A stretch of DNA of 64,000 nt from Pseudoxanthomonas sp. PXM03 (GCF_014852005.1 NZ_JACVAU010000001.1:1138001-1202000), one strand, 5' to 3'; shown: positions 1 to 10,281, numbered from the stretch's first letter. The notes: generated by a model from the sequence alone, not told the origin. A program made the numbers and translations.

Positions 1-446
1 AGGCAGTCATCGCCGATCACGCAGCCTGGGCCGATCACGGCGCCCTCGCCGATGACGCTGCGTGCGCCCACCGTGACGAACGGACCCACATGGGCGCCCG
101 GTGCGATGCGTGCGGTCGGATCGATCACGGCGCTGGTGTGCACCCCCGGTGCACGGTCCGGCTTGCTCTCGAACAGCGCGGCCATCCGGGCAAAGGCGGC
201 GTAGGGGTCCCTGGCGATCAGGACGGCACCGGTTGCGGCATCGGCATCGTCCGCCCGCAGTACGACCAGGCTGGCCCGGCTGTCCGCCAGCTGGGCGCGA
301 TAGCGGGTATTGGCGAGGAAGGCGAGCTGTCCGGCGTCGGCCCGCGCCAGCGTGGCGACGCCGTGGATGCGGAGGTCCGTATCGCCGCGCAGTTCGAGCC
401 CGAAGCGCTCGGCCAGCTCGCTAGCGGAAAAGGATGGGGAGGTCAT
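1..446 (-). CDS. lpxD: UDP-3-O-acylglucosamine N-acyltransferase LpxD (3' end outside window)
   Basis: LpxD adds the second hydroxyacyl chain to UDP-acylglucosamine in lipid A synthesis, in the cytoplasm. Translating the minus strand from the ATG at 446 gives about 148 residues. They start MTSPSFSASELAERFGLELR, the uridine-binding N-terminal domain, and continue into hexapeptide-repeat sequence (IDPTARIAPGAHVGPFVTVG) typical of the left-handed beta-helix. The gene runs off the left edge, so the catalytic His region is not visible. It follows bamA after 112 bp on the same strand. No skp/ompH gene fits in that gap, although many gammaproteobacteria carry one there. Confidence 0.93.
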   Translation of the reverse strand, partial: MTSPSFSASELAERFGLELRGDTDLRIHGVATLARADAGQLAFLANTRYRAQLADSRASLVVLRADDADAATGAVLIARDPYAAFARMAALFESKPDRAPGVHTSAVIDPTARIAPGAHVGPFVTVGARSVIGEGAVIGPGCVIGDDC

Positions 447-558
447 AGGGCGCGTAGTTTAGCCCCTGCGGCCCGCGAACCGCTTTCACGGTGGCGTATG
501 GTGGACAGCAGACGGGGGGCTTGCGCCCCCCGTCGAATCGCCCGCATGGACGCTGGGA

Positions 559-3042
559 TCAGAACGCGCCGCCGAAGGTGAACTGCAGGCGTTCCAGCTC
601 GTCGCCGTCTTCCTTCTTGATCGGGAAGGCGTAGCTGATAGAGATCGGGCCGACCGGCGCACGCCACAGCAGCGAGATACCGGTGGATGCGCGCAGCTCG
701 CCGGCATCGAAGTTGTCCACGCCGTCGAACACGTTGCCGAAGTCGAAGAACGCCGCAACGCGCGCGGCGTTGGAGTCGAACAGCTTCGGGAAGATCAGTT
801 CGACCGAGCCGGTGGTCTTCAGCGAACCACCCAGCGGCTGGCCGCGGTAGCCGGAAATGACCTCCGAGCGCGGGCCCAGCGTGTTGTCGCGGAAGCCACG
901 CACGGACCGCGTGCCACCCGCGTAGAAGTTCTCGAAGAACGGCAGACCGGTCGCGACCAGTGTCCTGTCCAGCGTGCCGCCATCGGCGCACGTGCCATCC
1001 GCAGCGGGCGGGGTGGTGGTCCCCTGGCCCGGGATCTGGGGGTCGGAGCCGTTGGCGCGGCAGATGTAGCGGTAGATGTCTGAGCCGTAACTGTCGCCGT
1101 AACCGATCTCGGCGCGGGTGTTCAGCACGAAGGCGGGGCTGAGCGACCAGTACTTCGAGAACTCGTAGTTGAGCTTGTAGTACTCGACGGTGGAGCCCGG
1201 GAGCGCGACTTCGGCCGAAATGCGCTGGTAGGTGCCGCCCGTGGGCATGAAGTAGTCGTTGCGCGTATCGCGCGCCCAGCCAATCTCGGCACGCCAGGCA
1301 TGGAAGGTGCGCTGGCCGACGGCATCGATGTAGTCGATGATCGCCTGCGGCGTGGAGCCGCCGAAGGTCAGGATCTCGTTGCTGTCGACGCCGAACAGCA
1401 GCGAGACGGTGTCGTTTTCGGAGATCGGCAGGCCCAGGACGCCTTGCGCGGCAGCGCTGGTGGTGGAGTACTGGGCGGTGTTGAAGTCCGAGTAATCGAA
1501 CTCGCGCCACCACAGGTTGTAGCCCAGCGACATGCCTTCGTCGGTGAAGAACGGGTTGGTGTAGGAGAACGAATAGCGCTGCAGGTAGTCGCTGCGCTGC
1601 GCTTCCACCGACACGCGGTTGCCGCCGCCGAGGAAGTTGTTCTGCGACAACTGGATCGAGGTGGTCAGGCCGGACAGCTGCGAATAGCCCAGGCCGAACA
1701 CGAAGCTGCCCGAGGTCGTTTCCTTCACGTTGAACACCACGTCGACCTGGTCGGTCGTGCCCGGCACGGGCGTGGTTTCCGCGTCCACCGTCTCGAAGTA
1801 GCCCAGGCGGCGCAGGCGCACGCGCGAGCGGTCCACGGCGACCTGGGAGAACCAGCTGCCTTCGAACTGGCGCATCTCGCGACGCAGCACTTCATCGGCC
1901 GTGCGCGTGTTGCCCTTGAAGGTGATGCGGCGCACGTTGACGCGCGGGCCGGGCACCACCTGCAGGTTGATCGCGACGGTACGGTTCTCGCGATCGATGG
2001 TGGGGATCGGATTCACCTGCGCGAACGCATAACCGATGTTGCCCAGTGTCGAGGTGATGGTGTCGGACGTCATCTCGAGCAGGATGCGCGAGAAGGTCTG
2101 CTCCGGCTTCACGATCACCAGCTTCTCGATTTCCTCCTTCGGCAGCACCGTGTCGCCGGTGACCTTCACGTCGGAAATCTTGTATTGCTCGCCTTCGGTG
2201 ATGCCGGCGGAGATGAACATGTCGCGCTTGTCGGGACTGATCGACACCTGGGTGGAGTCGATGCTGAAGTCCACGTAGCCGCGGTCCAGGTACCAGGAGT
2301 TCAGGCGCTCCATGTCGCCCGACAGCTTCTCCTTCGAGTACTGGTCGTCGCGGCGGTACCAGGACAGCCAGGTGCTTTCCTTGGACTCCCAGTTCTCCAG
2401 CAGGTCCTCGGTGGGGAACTTCTCGGCGCCGATCACGTTGACGTGCTTGATCTTGGCCGCCTTGCCTTCCTTGACGGCAATGGTCACGTCCACGCGGTTG
2501 CGGTCGAGCGGGCTGACCGTGGGGGTGATCTCGACGTTGTACTTGCCGCGGTTGTTGTACTGGCGCACCAGTTCCTGGGTGACGCGGTCCAGGCTCAGGC
2601 GGTCGAAGGTCTCGCCCTCGGCCAGCCCGATGTCCTTCAGGCCCGTCAGCAGGTCTTCGGTCTTGATGTCCTTGTTGCCGGTGAGGGTCAACTTGTTGAT
2701 CGCCGGGCGCTCGGTGGCGGTCACCACCAGGATGTCGCCCTGGCGGTCGAGCTTCACGTCCTCGAAGAAGCCGGTCTTGTACAGCGCGCGGATCGACTCG
2801 GACACGCCGGCCGAGGTGACCTGGTCGCCCCGTTCGATCGGCAGGTAGGTGAGGACGGTACCGGTGGAGATGCGCTGCAGGCCATCGATGCGGATGTCCG
2901 TGGCGGTGAACGAAGCGCTGCCCAGCGGCTCGGCCATTGCGGGTGCGGCGGCGGGTTCCGTCGTCTGGGCCAGTGCCGGCATGGCGATGGCCGAAGCCAG
3001 GGCGAGGGCAATCAGGCGGCGGGAAGGCAGTCGCGTCATCAT
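559..3042 (-). CDS. bamA: Outer membrane protein assembly factor BamA
   Basis: Omp85-family core of the BAM complex, which folds and inserts beta-barrel proteins in the outer membrane. The start at 3042 (MMTRLPSRRLIALALASAIA) gives 827 residues with a clear Sec signal peptide ending near ALA-Q. Five POTRA repeats follow (from ATDIRIDGLQRISTG on), then the C-terminal barrel, with the conserved VRGF element and a final Phe that fits the outer-membrane sorting signal. The frame stays open to an ATG at 3162 that overlaps the rseP stop as ATGA. That start would bury the signal peptide behind 40 residues, so it was not chosen. Co-transcribed with rseP upstream. Confidence 0.95.
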   Translation of the reverse strand: MMTRLPSRRLIALALASAIAMPALAQTTEPAAAPAMAEPLGSASFTATDIRIDGLQRISTGTVLTYLPIERGDQVTSAGVSESIRALYKTGFFEDVKLDRQGDILVVTATERPAINKLTLTGNKDIKTEDLLTGLKDIGLAEGETFDRLSLDRVTQELVRQYNNRGKYNVEITPTVSPLDRNRVDVTIAVKEGKAAKIKHVNVIGAEKFPTEDLLENWESKESTWLSWYRRDDQYSKEKLSGDMERLNSWYLDRGYVDFSIDSTQVSISPDKRDMFISAGITEGEQYKISDVKVTGDTVLPKEEIEKLVIVKPEQTFSRILLEMTSDTITSTLGNIGYAFAQVNPIPTIDRENRTVAINLQVVPGPRVNVRRITFKGNTRTADEVLRREMRQFEGSWFSQVAVDRSRVRLRRLGYFETVDAETTPVPGTTDQVDVVFNVKETTSGSFVFGLGYSQLSGLTTSIQLSQNNFLGGGNRVSVEAQRSDYLQRYSFSYTNPFFTDEGMSLGYNLWWREFDYSDFNTAQYSTTSAAAQGVLGLPISENDTVSLLFGVDSNEILTFGGSTPQAIIDYIDAVGQRTFHAWRAEIGWARDTRNDYFMPTGGTYQRISAEVALPGSTVEYYKLNYEFSKYWSLSPAFVLNTRAEIGYGDSYGSDIYRYICRANGSDPQIPGQGTTTPPAADGTCADGGTLDRTLVATGLPFFENFYAGGTRSVRGFRDNTLGPRSEVISGYRGQPLGGSLKTTGSVELIFPKLFDSNAARVAAFFDFGNVFDGVDNFDAGELRASTGISLLWRAPVGPISISYAFPIKKEDGDELERLQFTFGGAF

Positions 3043-3161
3043 TACATCCGGTTGGGGTGGTTCCTGCAGAGCAGGGGTGGATCGCAGGGCCGCGGTCCGG
3101 GGTGTCGCCAGGAAGGGACAGGCCGCCTTGGAGCGGGCCTGCCCGGGAAAGTTCAGGGGCA

Positions 3162-4526
3162 TCAGGTCACCAGACGCAGGATGTCGTTGTAGAACGCCAA
3201 TCCCATCAGGCCCGCCAGTGCGGCCAGGCCCATATATTGTCCGGCCACCATGTGGCGCTCGCTCAAGGGGCTGCCCTTGACCAATTCAATAAGGTAATAC
3301 AGCAGGTGGCCGCCGTCCAAGACGGGGATCGGCAGCAGGTTGATGATGGCCAGGCTCAGCGACATGGCCGCCAGGAACCAGAGGAACCAATCCGGCCCGC
3401 GTTTGGCGGAGACATTGGCGACCTGGGCAATGGTGATCGGGCCCGAAACGTTCTTCAGCGAGGCGTCCCCGGTGAGCATCCGGCGGATCATGCCCAGCGA
3501 GTCCGAGGTCAGCTTGCCGGTTTCGCGCAGGGCGGCCGGGATGGCGGCGACCGGGCCGTAGTGGAGCGTGGCGTCGTAGCCGGGCATCTGCACCTTCGCG
3601 GGAGGCGCCAGGCCCAGGGCCCAGTAGTCGCCCTGGCCTGCGTCGGGATGCCGGGTCCGGCGCGGCGCCAGTTCGAAGGCCAAGCGCTCGCCGGCACGGT
3701 CGACTTCGATCATGGCCGCGCCTCCGCGCTTGCCCAGTGCATCGACCTCGGTGGCGATGTCGTTGAAGCCGTGTACCGGCTGGCCATCCACGGCCGTCAC
3801 CACGTCGCCGACTTGCAGCACGCCATCGGCGGCCGAGCCTGGAGTGACCTTGCCGATGACCGCCGGCGTCATCCAGTGCCGCCAGACCAGCCCGCTCAGG
3901 CCGATGGCGTTCTCCTGGTCGAACCCGGCCGGCAGGCGGGACAGCGGCAGCGTGCGGGTCAACTGGCTGCCGGAGGCGGTTTCCACCTCGACCGGAACGT
4001 CATCACCATCGATGGCGGCCTTGGTGAGCACGATGGAGGCGTCGGTCCAGGTATCGATCACGCGGTCGCCGATCCGGACGATCCTGTCGCCGCGCATGAA
4101 GCCCGCATCGGCGGCAATGCCGCTGACGCTGCCCAGCGTGGCCGAGTAGTCCTGCTTGCCCAGCACGAACATGGCCCACAGCAGGACGACGCAGAGCAGG
4201 ACGTTCGCCAGCGGGCCGGCGGCGACCACGGCGATGCGCTGCCAGACCGACTTGCGGTTGAAAGCCTGGTCCTGTTGCGCGGCGGGGACGTCGCCCTCGG
4301 CCTCGTCCAGCATCTTGACGTAGCCGCCCAGCGGGATGGCCGCGATGGCGAACTCGGTGCCGTGGCGGTCGCGGCGCGACCACAGCGGCTTGCCGAAGCC
4401 CACCGAGAAACGCAGCACCTTCACGCCGCAGCGGCGCGCCACCCAGTAGTGGCCGAATTCGTGGAACGTGACCAGCACGCCCAGGGCCACGATCATCCAC
4501 CAGATTGAGCCCAGCACGTCACTCAT
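3162..4526 (-). CDS. rseP: RIP metalloprotease RseP (site-2 protease)
   Basis: Inner-membrane zinc protease that cuts anti-sigma factors, such as RseA in the sigma-E envelope-stress pathway, and leftover signal peptides. It has 454 residues from MSDVLGSIWW. The zinc motif HEFGH is at residues 22-26 in the first membrane segment, PDZ sequence fills the middle, and the second active-site motif NLLPIPVLDGGH (LDGG at 403-406) lies in a late membrane segment. An upstream in-frame ATG at 4655 would overlap dxr and lacks any homologous-looking sequence. It sits 13 bp after dxr and ends at bamA, as usual for this operon. Confidence 0.95.
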   Translation of the reverse strand: MSDVLGSIWWMIVALGVLVTFHEFGHYWVARRCGVKVLRFSVGFGKPLWSRRDRHGTEFAIAAIPLGGYVKMLDEAEGDVPAAQQDQAFNRKSVWQRIAVVAAGPLANVLLCVVLLWAMFVLGKQDYSATLGSVSGIAADAGFMRGDRIVRIGDRVIDTWTDASIVLTKAAIDGDDVPVEVETASGSQLTRTLPLSRLPAGFDQENAIGLSGLVWRHWMTPAVIGKVTPGSAADGVLQVGDVVTAVDGQPVHGFNDIATEVDALGKRGGAAMIEVDRAGERLAFELAPRRTRHPDAGQGDYWALGLAPPAKVQMPGYDATLHYGPVAAIPAALRETGKLTSDSLGMIRRMLTGDASLKNVSGPITIAQVANVSAKRGPDWFLWFLAAMSLSLAIINLLPIPVLDGGHLLYYLIELVKGSPLSERHMVAGQYMGLAALAGLMGLAFYNDILRLVT

Positions 4527-4539
4527 CGGATGTCGGCGC

Positions 4540-5727
4540 TCATGGGAAGAGATGGCCTGCGAGGTTGCGTTCGGTAACTCGGCGTGCCTGCGCATCCGCT
4601 TCCAGCAGCGCATCCAGCGAATCGGCCGGCGTTGCGGGCAACGCGGCGAGGGCATCCTCGACCAGCGCAGGAATGGATAGGAAACCGATCCGGCCCTGAA
4701 GAAAGGCTGAAACTGCGACTTCGTTCGCAGCGTTCAGGACCGCTGGCGCCGTGCCGCCGGCCGTCATTGCGTGCCAGGCCAGCCGCAGGCAGGGAAAGGC
4801 ATCCAGGTCGGGCGCCTCGAAGTCCAGCCGTGGATGCCGCAACAGATCCAGGCCGGGCACGCCCGATGCGATCCTGTCCGGCCAGCCCAGTCCCACGGCC
4901 AGCGACGTACGCATGTCGGGCAGCCCCAACTGCGCCAGCGTGGAGCCATCGACGAATTCCACGAGGGAGTGCACCAGGCTCTGCGGATGCACCAGCACGT
5001 CCAGCCGTTCGCGCTCCACGCCGAACAGGTGATGGGCCTCGATCAGTTCCAGCCCCTTGTTCATCAGGGTCGCCGAGTCGACCGAAATCTTCGGGCCCAT
5101 CGACCATTTGGGATGGGCGACGGCCTGTTCGCGCGTGACCTGCCCGAGCGCCGCCCGGCTCCAGCCGCGGAACGGGCCACCCGACGCGGTCAGCACGATG
5201 CGGCTGACCTCGCCCTGAGCCTGTCGTGAACGCAGACACTGGAAGATCGCGTTGTGCTCGCTGTCGATCGGGATGATCTCGGCGCCAGCGGCATCCGCGG
5301 CGGCGGTCATCAGCTCACCGGCGAGGACGAGCGACTCCTTGTTGGCCAGCAGCAGGCGCTTCCCGGCGCGGGCCGCCGCCAGCGTCGACGACAGGCCGGC
5401 GGCACCCACGATGGCGGCGACGACAATGTCGCAGCCCGGGTCGGACACCAGCGCATCCAGTTCGGCGGCACCGGCATGTGCACGCGTCGGCAGCCCGGCG
5501 TCGGACAGGCCGTCACGCAGGCGTGCGAACTGGCTTTCGTCGGCGACGACGGCATGGTCCGGGCGGTGCAGGGCGCACAGCGCAAGCAACGCATCCACGC
5601 TGCTGCCGGCGGCAAGCACGCTGGCGCGATAACGCTCGGGGTGGCGCGCGACGACATCCAGCGTCGATGCTCCGATGGAGCCGGTCGCGCCGAGAACCGC
5701 CACGTTGCGTTGTGCGTGCGCGGCCAT
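4540..5727 (-). CDS. dxr: 1-deoxy-D-xylulose 5-phosphate reductoisomerase
   Basis: Second step of the MEP isoprenoid pathway: NADPH-dependent conversion of DXP to MEP in the cytoplasm. The 395-residue product has the N-terminal dinucleotide motif GATGSIG, the [13 protein letters not shown] segment and the metal/substrate region around [13 protein letters not shown], all diagnostic. It starts two bases after the cdsA stop and is followed by rseP. Undecaprenyl diphosphate made by the upstream uppS uses precursors from this pathway, so the cluster groups isoprenoid supply with lipid and envelope assembly. Confidence 0.96.
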   Translation of the reverse strand: MAAHAQRNVAVLGATGSIGASTLDVVARHPERYRASVLAAGSSVDALLALCALHRPDHAVVADESQFARLRDGLSDAGLPTRAHAGAAELDALVSDPGCDIVVAAIVGAAGLSSTLAAARAGKRLLLANKESLVLAGELMTAAADAAGAEIIPIDSEHNAIFQCLRSRQAQGEVSRIVLTASGGPFRGWSRAALGQVTREQAVAHPKWSMGPKISVDSATLMNKGLELIEAHHLFGVERERLDVLVHPQSLVHSLVEFVDGSTLAQLGLPDMRTSLAVGLGWPDRIASGVPGLDLLRHPRLDFEAPDLDAFPCLRLAWHAMTAGGTAPAVLNAANEVAVSAFLQGRIGFLSIPALVEDALAALPATPADSLDALLEADAQARRVTERNLAGHLFP

Positions 5728-5729
5728 GC

Positions 5730-6590
5730 TCAGAATCCGAAGACTTCCTTGCCCAGCACGAAGATGGGCAGTGCCGCCAGCACGCCGTCGATGCGATCCA
5801 GCACGCCGCCATGGCCGGGGATCACGTCGCCCGAATCCTTGGCGCCGACATGCCGCTTGAGCAGGCTTTCGAACAGGTCGCCGGCCACCGAGAACAGCAC
5901 GGTGAACACCGCCACCAGCAGCACGCCGGGCACCTGCGCCACGTCTACACCGGCGATGAGTGCACCGACGCCCGCCACCAGCATGCCCGCAGCCAGGCCA
6001 CCGAGCAGCCCTTCCAGCGTCTTGTTGGGGCTGATGCGCGGAGCGAGCTTCCTGCCGCGGAACCAGCGGCCGCCGAAGTGGCGCCCTGCGAAATATGCGC
6101 CGCTGTCGGCCGCCCAGACGATGGCCAGCGCGACGAACAACCAGATGTGTCCGTTCGGCTCAGAGGAGTGGATCAGGCCCAGCGAGCACCAGGCGGGCAC
6201 CACGGCCAGCGTGCCGGCGGCCAGCTTGAACACGCGCGCCCAGGTCTCGTGATCGGACGCGAAATGGAAGAAGCGCAGCCACAGCAGCGCCATCAGCCAC
6301 CACACCGCGCCCACGAGGGCCATCAGGCGCAAGGGGACCAGATCGGTCGATCCGCGCGATGCCCACACCAGCAGCACCATCAGCAGCAGGTTGGCGGTCA
6401 GCAGCACGGTGCGCTGCAGGGTGTCGTCGATCTCGGCGAGCTTGAACCACTCCCACAGCCCGACCAGGAACACCAGCGCCGCCAGCATCACCAGCCACGA
6501 CGTGGGCAGCAGCAGGATCGCGCCGATGGCGAAGGGCGCCATCACCAGCGCTGCGATGACGCGGGTGCGGGTGGCGCTGGGCGTGCTCAT
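5730..6590 (-). CDS. cdsA: Phosphatidate cytidylyltransferase CdsA
   Basis: Makes CDP-diacylglycerol from phosphatidic acid and CTP in the inner membrane, the precursor of all major phospholipids. From [20 protein letters not shown] there are 286 residues, nearly all in hydrophobic helices. The C-terminal CDP-diglyceride synthetase signature is visible ([20 protein letters not shown], followed by GVLDRIDG). The ATG overlaps the uppS stop (ATGA), so this start is well supported and indicates translational coupling. Confidence 0.95.
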   Translation of the reverse strand: MSTPSATRTRVIAALVMAPFAIGAILLLPTSWLVMLAALVFLVGLWEWFKLAEIDDTLQRTVLLTANLLLMVLLVWASRGSTDLVPLRLMALVGAVWWLMALLWLRFFHFASDHETWARVFKLAAGTLAVVPAWCSLGLIHSSEPNGHIWLFVALAIVWAADSGAYFAGRHFGGRWFRGRKLAPRISPNKTLEGLLGGLAAGMLVAGVGALIAGVDVAQVPGVLLVAVFTVLFSVAGDLFESLLKRHVGAKDSGDVIPGHGGVLDRIDGVLAALPIFVLGKEVFGF

Positions 6591-7345
6591 GCGGTTGTGT
6601 CCTCGTGGGTGCCGCTGGCGATCTGCGCGCTGGTCAGGCCGAAGCGGCGCTCGCGCTGCGCGAAGTCGTCCAGGGCGCGCTGCAGCAGCGTCGCGTCCAG
6701 GTCGGGCCACAGTACGTCGGTGAACCAGAGTTCGGTATAGGCCAACTGCCACAGCAGGAAATTGCTGATTCGATGGTCGCCACCGGTGCGGATGAAGAGG
6801 TCGGGCGGCGGCAGGTCGGCCAGCGCGACGTGGGCGCCGAGCGTTGCTTCGTCGATGTCCTCGGGGCGCAGGCGTCCGGCGGCGACGTCGGCGGCCAGTG
6901 CACGCGCCGCGTGCGCGATGTCCTGGCGCCCGCCATAGCTGGCCGCGATGACGAGGTGCAGGCGCGTGTTGCCGCGGGTCAGCGCCTCGGCCGCGTCCAT
7001 GCGTGCGCGGATGTCGGCGGAGAATCGTGCGCGGTCGCCGATGAAGCGCACGCGCACCTCGCGGCGGTGCAGTTCGTCGACTTCGCGGTCCAGCGCGTTG
7101 AGGAACAGCTTCATCAGCGCGCCGACTTCTTCCTCGGGGCGACCCCAGTTCTCGCTGGAGAACGCGAACAGGGTCAGCGCGCCGATGCCGCGCTCCAGGC
7201 AGAAATCGATGCAGGTATTGACCGCGCGCGCGCCGGCGCGATGGCCGATCACGCGCGGGCGGCGGCGACGCTCGGCCCACCGGCCATTGCCGTCCATGAT
7301 GACGGCCAGATGGCGGGGCACGGACGCGGGGACGGCAGGGGACAT
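6587..7345 (-). CDS. uppS: Undecaprenyl diphosphate synthase (cis-prenyltransferase)
   Basis: Condenses isopentenyl units onto farnesyl diphosphate to make the C55 carrier lipid for cell-wall and O-antigen synthesis. 252 residues from MSPAVPASVPRHLAVIMDGN. The catalytic Asp is D18 in MDGNGRW, and the other family blocks are present (LTLFAFSSENW, then DLFIRTGGDHRISNFL). It starts 8 bp after frr. The long upstream extension of the frame overlaps frr and is not part of the protein. Confidence 0.96.
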   Translation of the reverse strand: MSPAVPASVPRHLAVIMDGNGRWAERRRRPRVIGHRAGARAVNTCIDFCLERGIGALTLFAFSSENWGRPEEEVGALMKLFLNALDREVDELHRREVRVRFIGDRARFSADIRARMDAAEALTRGNTRLHLVIAASYGGRQDIAHAARALAADVAAGRLRPEDIDEATLGAHVALADLPPPDLFIRTGGDHRISNFLLWQLAYTELWFTDVLWPDLDATLLQRALDDFAQRERRFGLTSAQIASGTHEDTTA

Positions 7346-7353
7346 GGCAGTCC

Positions 7354-7911
7354 TCAGACCGCCATCAGTTCCTGTTCCTTGGCCTTGACCACGTCGTCGA
7401 CGTCCTTGATGGACTTGTCGGTGAGCTTCTGGATCTCGTCTTCGGTCCGGCGCTCTTCGTCTTCGGTGATCTGCTTGTCCTTCAACAGGTCCTTGACCTG
7501 CTGGTTGGCATCGCGGCGGATGTTGCGGATCGCCACCTTCGCGTCCTCGCCTTCGCCATGGACGACCTTGGAGAGCTCCTTGCGGCGTTCTTCGGTCAGC
7601 GCCGGCAGGTTCAGGCGGATGGTGGTGCCGGCGGTATTCGGGGTCAGGCCCAGGTCGGATGCCAGGATGGCCTTCTCGACCGCGCTGACCATCTGCTTTT
7701 CCCACGGCGTGATCGTGAGCGAGCGGGAGTCGGAGACGGTCACGGTGGCGACCTGGCTCAGCGGCATGTCCGATCCGTAGTAGTTGACCTTCAGGTGCTC
7801 GACCAAGGCAGTGGAAGCGCGTCCGGTGCGGACCTTCACCAGCGTGTGGCGGAGCGCCTCGATGCTCTTGGTCATGCGCGCCTGCGCGTCTTTCTTGATG
7901 TCGTTGAGCAT
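7354..7911 (-). CDS. frr: Ribosome recycling factor
   Basis: Splits the post-termination ribosome together with EF-G. 185 residues from [20 protein letters not shown], the normal family length, with the conserved KVRTGRAS segment and a C-terminal helix-rich end. The purine-rich stretch GGAAAGGGCG just before the ATG serves as the ribosome-binding site. In many gammaproteobacteria frr directly follows pyrH. Here a cation efflux gene stands between them, and frr has its own -10 box. Confidence 0.96.
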   Translation of the reverse strand: MLNDIKKDAQARMTKSIEALRHTLVKVRTGRASTALVEHLKVNYYGSDMPLSQVATVTVSDSRSLTITPWEKQMVSAVEKAILASDLGLTPNTAGTTIRLNLPALTEERRKELSKVVHGEGEDAKVAIRNIRRDANQQVKDLLKDKQITEDEERRTEDEIQKLTDKSIKDVDDVVKAKEQELMAV

Positions 7912-7944
7912 CGCCCTTTCCGTTGCAAAGCCTGTAAACGACCG

Positions 7945-7950
7945 ATTATA
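7945..7950 (-). promoter_or_regulatory. -10 box of the frr promoter
   Basis: Read on the minus strand this is TATAAT, a perfect sigma-70 -10 hexamer, 33 bp before the frr ATG. No good -35 hexamer stands at 16-18 bp, so the promoter may depend on extended contacts or an activator. It would give a leader of about 27 nt and drive frr-uppS-cdsA-dxr-rseP-bamA-lpxD independently of pyrH. Confidence 0.5.
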
Positions 7951-7988
7951 GGGCGATTCGGTGCCGTTGCCGACCGTCCGCACGCCGT

Positions 7989-8918
7989 TCAGTGGGAATG
8001 ATGCGGCGCCGCATCGTGCAGGTCATGGCCGCATACCGCGCCGCGTTCGATCTGCAGGGTGGCGTGGTTGATGCCGAAGGTGTGGTCCAGCGCATGCACG
8101 GTGGCGTCGATGAAGGCATCGTGGTCGTCTTCGCGCGCCCGTACCAGGTGGGCGGTCAATGCGATCTCGCCCGCGCCCAGCGACCAGATGTGCAGGTGGT
8201 GCACGGCCGACACGCCGGGCCGGGCCTTCAGGAACGCGCCGACTTCGACCGGGTCGATGCTCGGCGGCACGGCGTCCATCGCGGCATCGAAACTGTCGCG
8301 CAGCAAGCCCCACGAGCCCACGGCGACCACCACCGCGATCAGCAGCGCCGTGGCCGGGTCCAGCCATGCCCACCCCAGCGTGGCCATGCCCACGCCGGCA
8401 AGCACGGCGGCCAGCGACACCGCGGCATCCGCCATCAGGTGCAGGAAGGCGCCACGCTTGTTCAAGTCGTGGGCGTGCCCGTCCTTCACCAGCCACGCGG
8501 CGCCCAGGTTGACCAGGATGCCCAGCGCCGCCACCACGATGACGGGTGTGGCCGGGATCTCCGGCGGCGCGCTGAAGCGCCGGAAGGCCTCCCAGCCCAG
8601 CGCACCGGAGAAGACCACCAGCAGCACCGCGTTGGCGAGCGGGGAGAGCAGGGTGGCGCGACGCCAGCCGTAGGTGTGCCGGCCACGCGGTGCGCGCCTC
8701 GCCAGGGCGGCGGCACTCCACGCCAGCGCCAGTCCCAGCACGTCGCCGAGGTTGTGCAGGGCATCGGACAGCAGCGCCAGCGAATTGGTATGGAAGCCGT
8801 AACCGGCTTCGAGCGCGGTGTACGCCAGGTTGATCAGCGTGACCCAGGCGAAAGTGCGCGTCGCCGACGCGTGCGGGTGGGCGTGTGGCCCGTGACCGTG
8901 GTGGTGTCCGTGTCCCAT
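7989..8918 (-). CDS. CDF-family cation (Zn/Co/Cd) efflux transporter
   Basis: Inner-membrane proton-coupled divalent-metal exporter of the cation diffusion facilitator family, ZitB/CzcD-like. 309 residues. The N-terminus ([17 protein letters not shown]) and the C-terminus (AAPHHSH) are histidine-rich metal-binding tails. Around six hydrophobic helices follow. The paired site-A motifs are seen as [10 protein letters not shown] in TM2 and HLMADAAVS in TM5 (an H-x3-D pair, so zinc is the likely substrate). The C-terminal cytoplasmic domain includes [19 protein letters not shown]. No metalloregulator gene is adjacent. The gene lies between pyrH and frr. Confidence 0.92.
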   Translation of the reverse strand: MGHGHHHGHGPHAHPHASATRTFAWVTLINLAYTALEAGYGFHTNSLALLSDALHNLGDVLGLALAWSAAALARRAPRGRHTYGWRRATLLSPLANAVLLVVFSGALGWEAFRRFSAPPEIPATPVIVVAALGILVNLGAAWLVKDGHAHDLNKRGAFLHLMADAAVSLAAVLAGVGMATLGWAWLDPATALLIAVVVAVGSWGLLRDSFDAAMDAVPPSIDPVEVGAFLKARPGVSAVHHLHIWSLGAGEIALTAHLVRAREDDHDAFIDATVHALDHTFGINHATLQIERGAVCGHDLHDAAPHHSH

Positions 8919-9113
8919 GGTGGACTAGGGTGCCGGCCGGGGCTGGCCGGACACTATTACAGCAAGCGAAGGGACACGCCCTGCGGAAAGGTCTTCAGCC
9001 CCAACCGCACCCTGCCCGCGTTCCGGCGCACGCGATTGCGCGCCGTGCAGACCGGATGGCGGTGGAAAGCGCTGCCACATTCGCATTCGAGCCTCGCGGC
9101 GTTCTGTCCGCCG

Positions 9114-9131
9114 TGTAGGGGCCGAAGCCCC
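9114..9131. repeat. Short GC-rich palindrome downstream of pyrH
   Basis: A GGGGC/GCCCC stem with a CGAA loop and a GTAG tetranucleotide at its head lies 16 bp beyond the pyrH stop. There is no T-run on the minus strand, so it is a weak terminator at best. It may be a solitary REP-type palindrome. Confidence 0.3.
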
Positions 9132-9146
9132 CCGCCCACAGGGAGC

Positions 9147-9872
9147 TCAGCCGCGCCCTTTCACCAGGGTGCCGACATGTTCGCCGCGCAGGATCCGCAT
9201 CAGGTTGCCGGGCACGGACAGGTCGTAGATGCGCAGCGGCACGTCGCTGTCGCGGCACAGGGCGAACGCGGCGGTATCCATCACCTGCAGGTTGCGCGCG
9301 ATGACATCGTCGTAGGTCAGCTGGTCGAAGCGCTTGGCGTCGGCGTGCTTGCTGGGATCCTTGTCGTAGACCCCGTCCACCTTGGTGGCCTTCAGCAGCA
9401 GGTCCGCACCGATCTCGATGGCGCGCAGGGCGGCGCCGGAATCGGTGGTGAAGAACGGGTTGCCGGTGCCTGCCGCGAAGATCGCGATGCGACCTTTCTC
9501 CAGGTGGCGGATGGCGCGGCGGCGGATGTAGTCCTCGCACACGTCGTTGATCTTGATCGCGCTCATGACGCGGCACTTGGCGCCCAGCTTTTCCAGCGCG
9601 TCCTGCATGGCCAGCGCGTTGATGACCGTGGCCAGCATGCCCATCTGGTCGCCGGTGACGCGGTCCATGCCGCCTGCGGCCAGTCCCGCGCCGCGGAAGA
9701 TGTTGCCGCCGCCGATTACCAGGCCCACCTCGGCTCCCGCGTCGCGGGCTTCGATGATCTCGCGCGCGATGCGGCCGATCACGGCCGGGTCGATGCCGTA
9801 ATCCTCGGCCCCCATCAGTGCCTCGCCGGACAGTTTGAGCAGGATGCGGCGATAGACCAGGGGGGCGGGCAT
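9147..9872 (-). CDS. pyrH: UMP kinase
   Basis: Phosphorylates UMP to UDP with ATP in pyrimidine synthesis. It belongs to the amino-acid-kinase fold, hexameric and allosterically controlled in bacteria. 241 residues from [20 protein letters not shown]. Landmarks are the [10 protein letters not shown] nucleotide loop, [10 protein letters not shown], the [16 protein letters not shown] helix and the [16 protein letters not shown] nucleotide-binding segment. The cupin gene is 52 bp upstream on the same strand. Confidence 0.96.
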   Translation of the reverse strand: MPAPLVYRRILLKLSGEALMGAEDYGIDPAVIGRIAREIIEARDAGAEVGLVIGGGNIFRGAGLAAGGMDRVTGDQMGMLATVINALAMQDALEKLGAKCRVMSAIKINDVCEDYIRRRAIRHLEKGRIAIFAAGTGNPFFTTDSGAALRAIEIGADLLLKATKVDGVYDKDPSKHADAKRFDQLTYDDVIARNLQVMDTAAFALCRDSDVPLRIYDLSVPGNLMRILRGEHVGTLVKGRG

Positions 9873-9924
9873 GGTGAGTTCTCGGCGTGGGGAAACCGCG
9901 GCAATTCTAGCCGAGCGCGTCGCT

Positions 9925-10281
9925 TCAGTCGCCGGGTTCGTAGATCGAATACAGTTTGCGCGCGGTTTCCAGCACCTCCCACGTGCCGGTGAACCCTGCG
10001 GGCACGACGAAACTCTGGCCCGCTTCCAGCACGATGTCCTCGCCATCATCGCTGCGCAGGCGGACGCGCCCGCTGAGCAGGTGGCAGAACTCGTGCTCGG
10101 TGTAGTGCACCCGCCATGCGCCCACATCGCCTTCCCATACGCCGCAATGGAAACGGTCATCCCGGGTGGAGTAGGCGTTCTCGACCGCCTGCAGGGGGCG
10201 CCCACGGATCAGTCGCTCGGCGGCAATGGGCGCTCGCGCAGCCGCCTCCAGCGTGTGTGGCACGGGAACGATGCGGGACAT
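9925..10281 (-). CDS. Small cupin-domain protein (DUF861/EutQ-like)
   Basis: 118 residues from [20 protein letters not shown] with one cupin barrel. Motif 1 is seen around [18 protein letters not shown] and motif 2 around [17 protein letters not shown]. This single-domain type resembles the ureidoglycine aminohydrolase/EutQ-like cupins, but the metal His set is incomplete (TEHEFCHLL) and no substrate can be assigned. The ATG was chosen because homology-like sequence starts there. Upstream codons overlap the divergent AIM24 gene region. Confidence 0.75.
   Translation of the reverse strand: MSRIVPVPHTLEAAARAPIAAERLIRGRPLQAVENAYSTRDDRFHCGVWEGDVGAWRVHYTEHEFCHLLSGRVRLRSDDGEDIVLEAGQSFVVPAGFTGTWEVLETARKLYSIYEPGD

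Noticed and set aside
3043..3162. Upstream ATG of bamA overlapping the rseP stop
   Set aside because: It would place 40 unrelated residues before a clear signal peptide.
1300..3192. 630-codon open frame on the plus strand across bamA
   Set aside because: Antisense shadow of bamA produced by high GC; composition is low-complexity and no family motif is visible.
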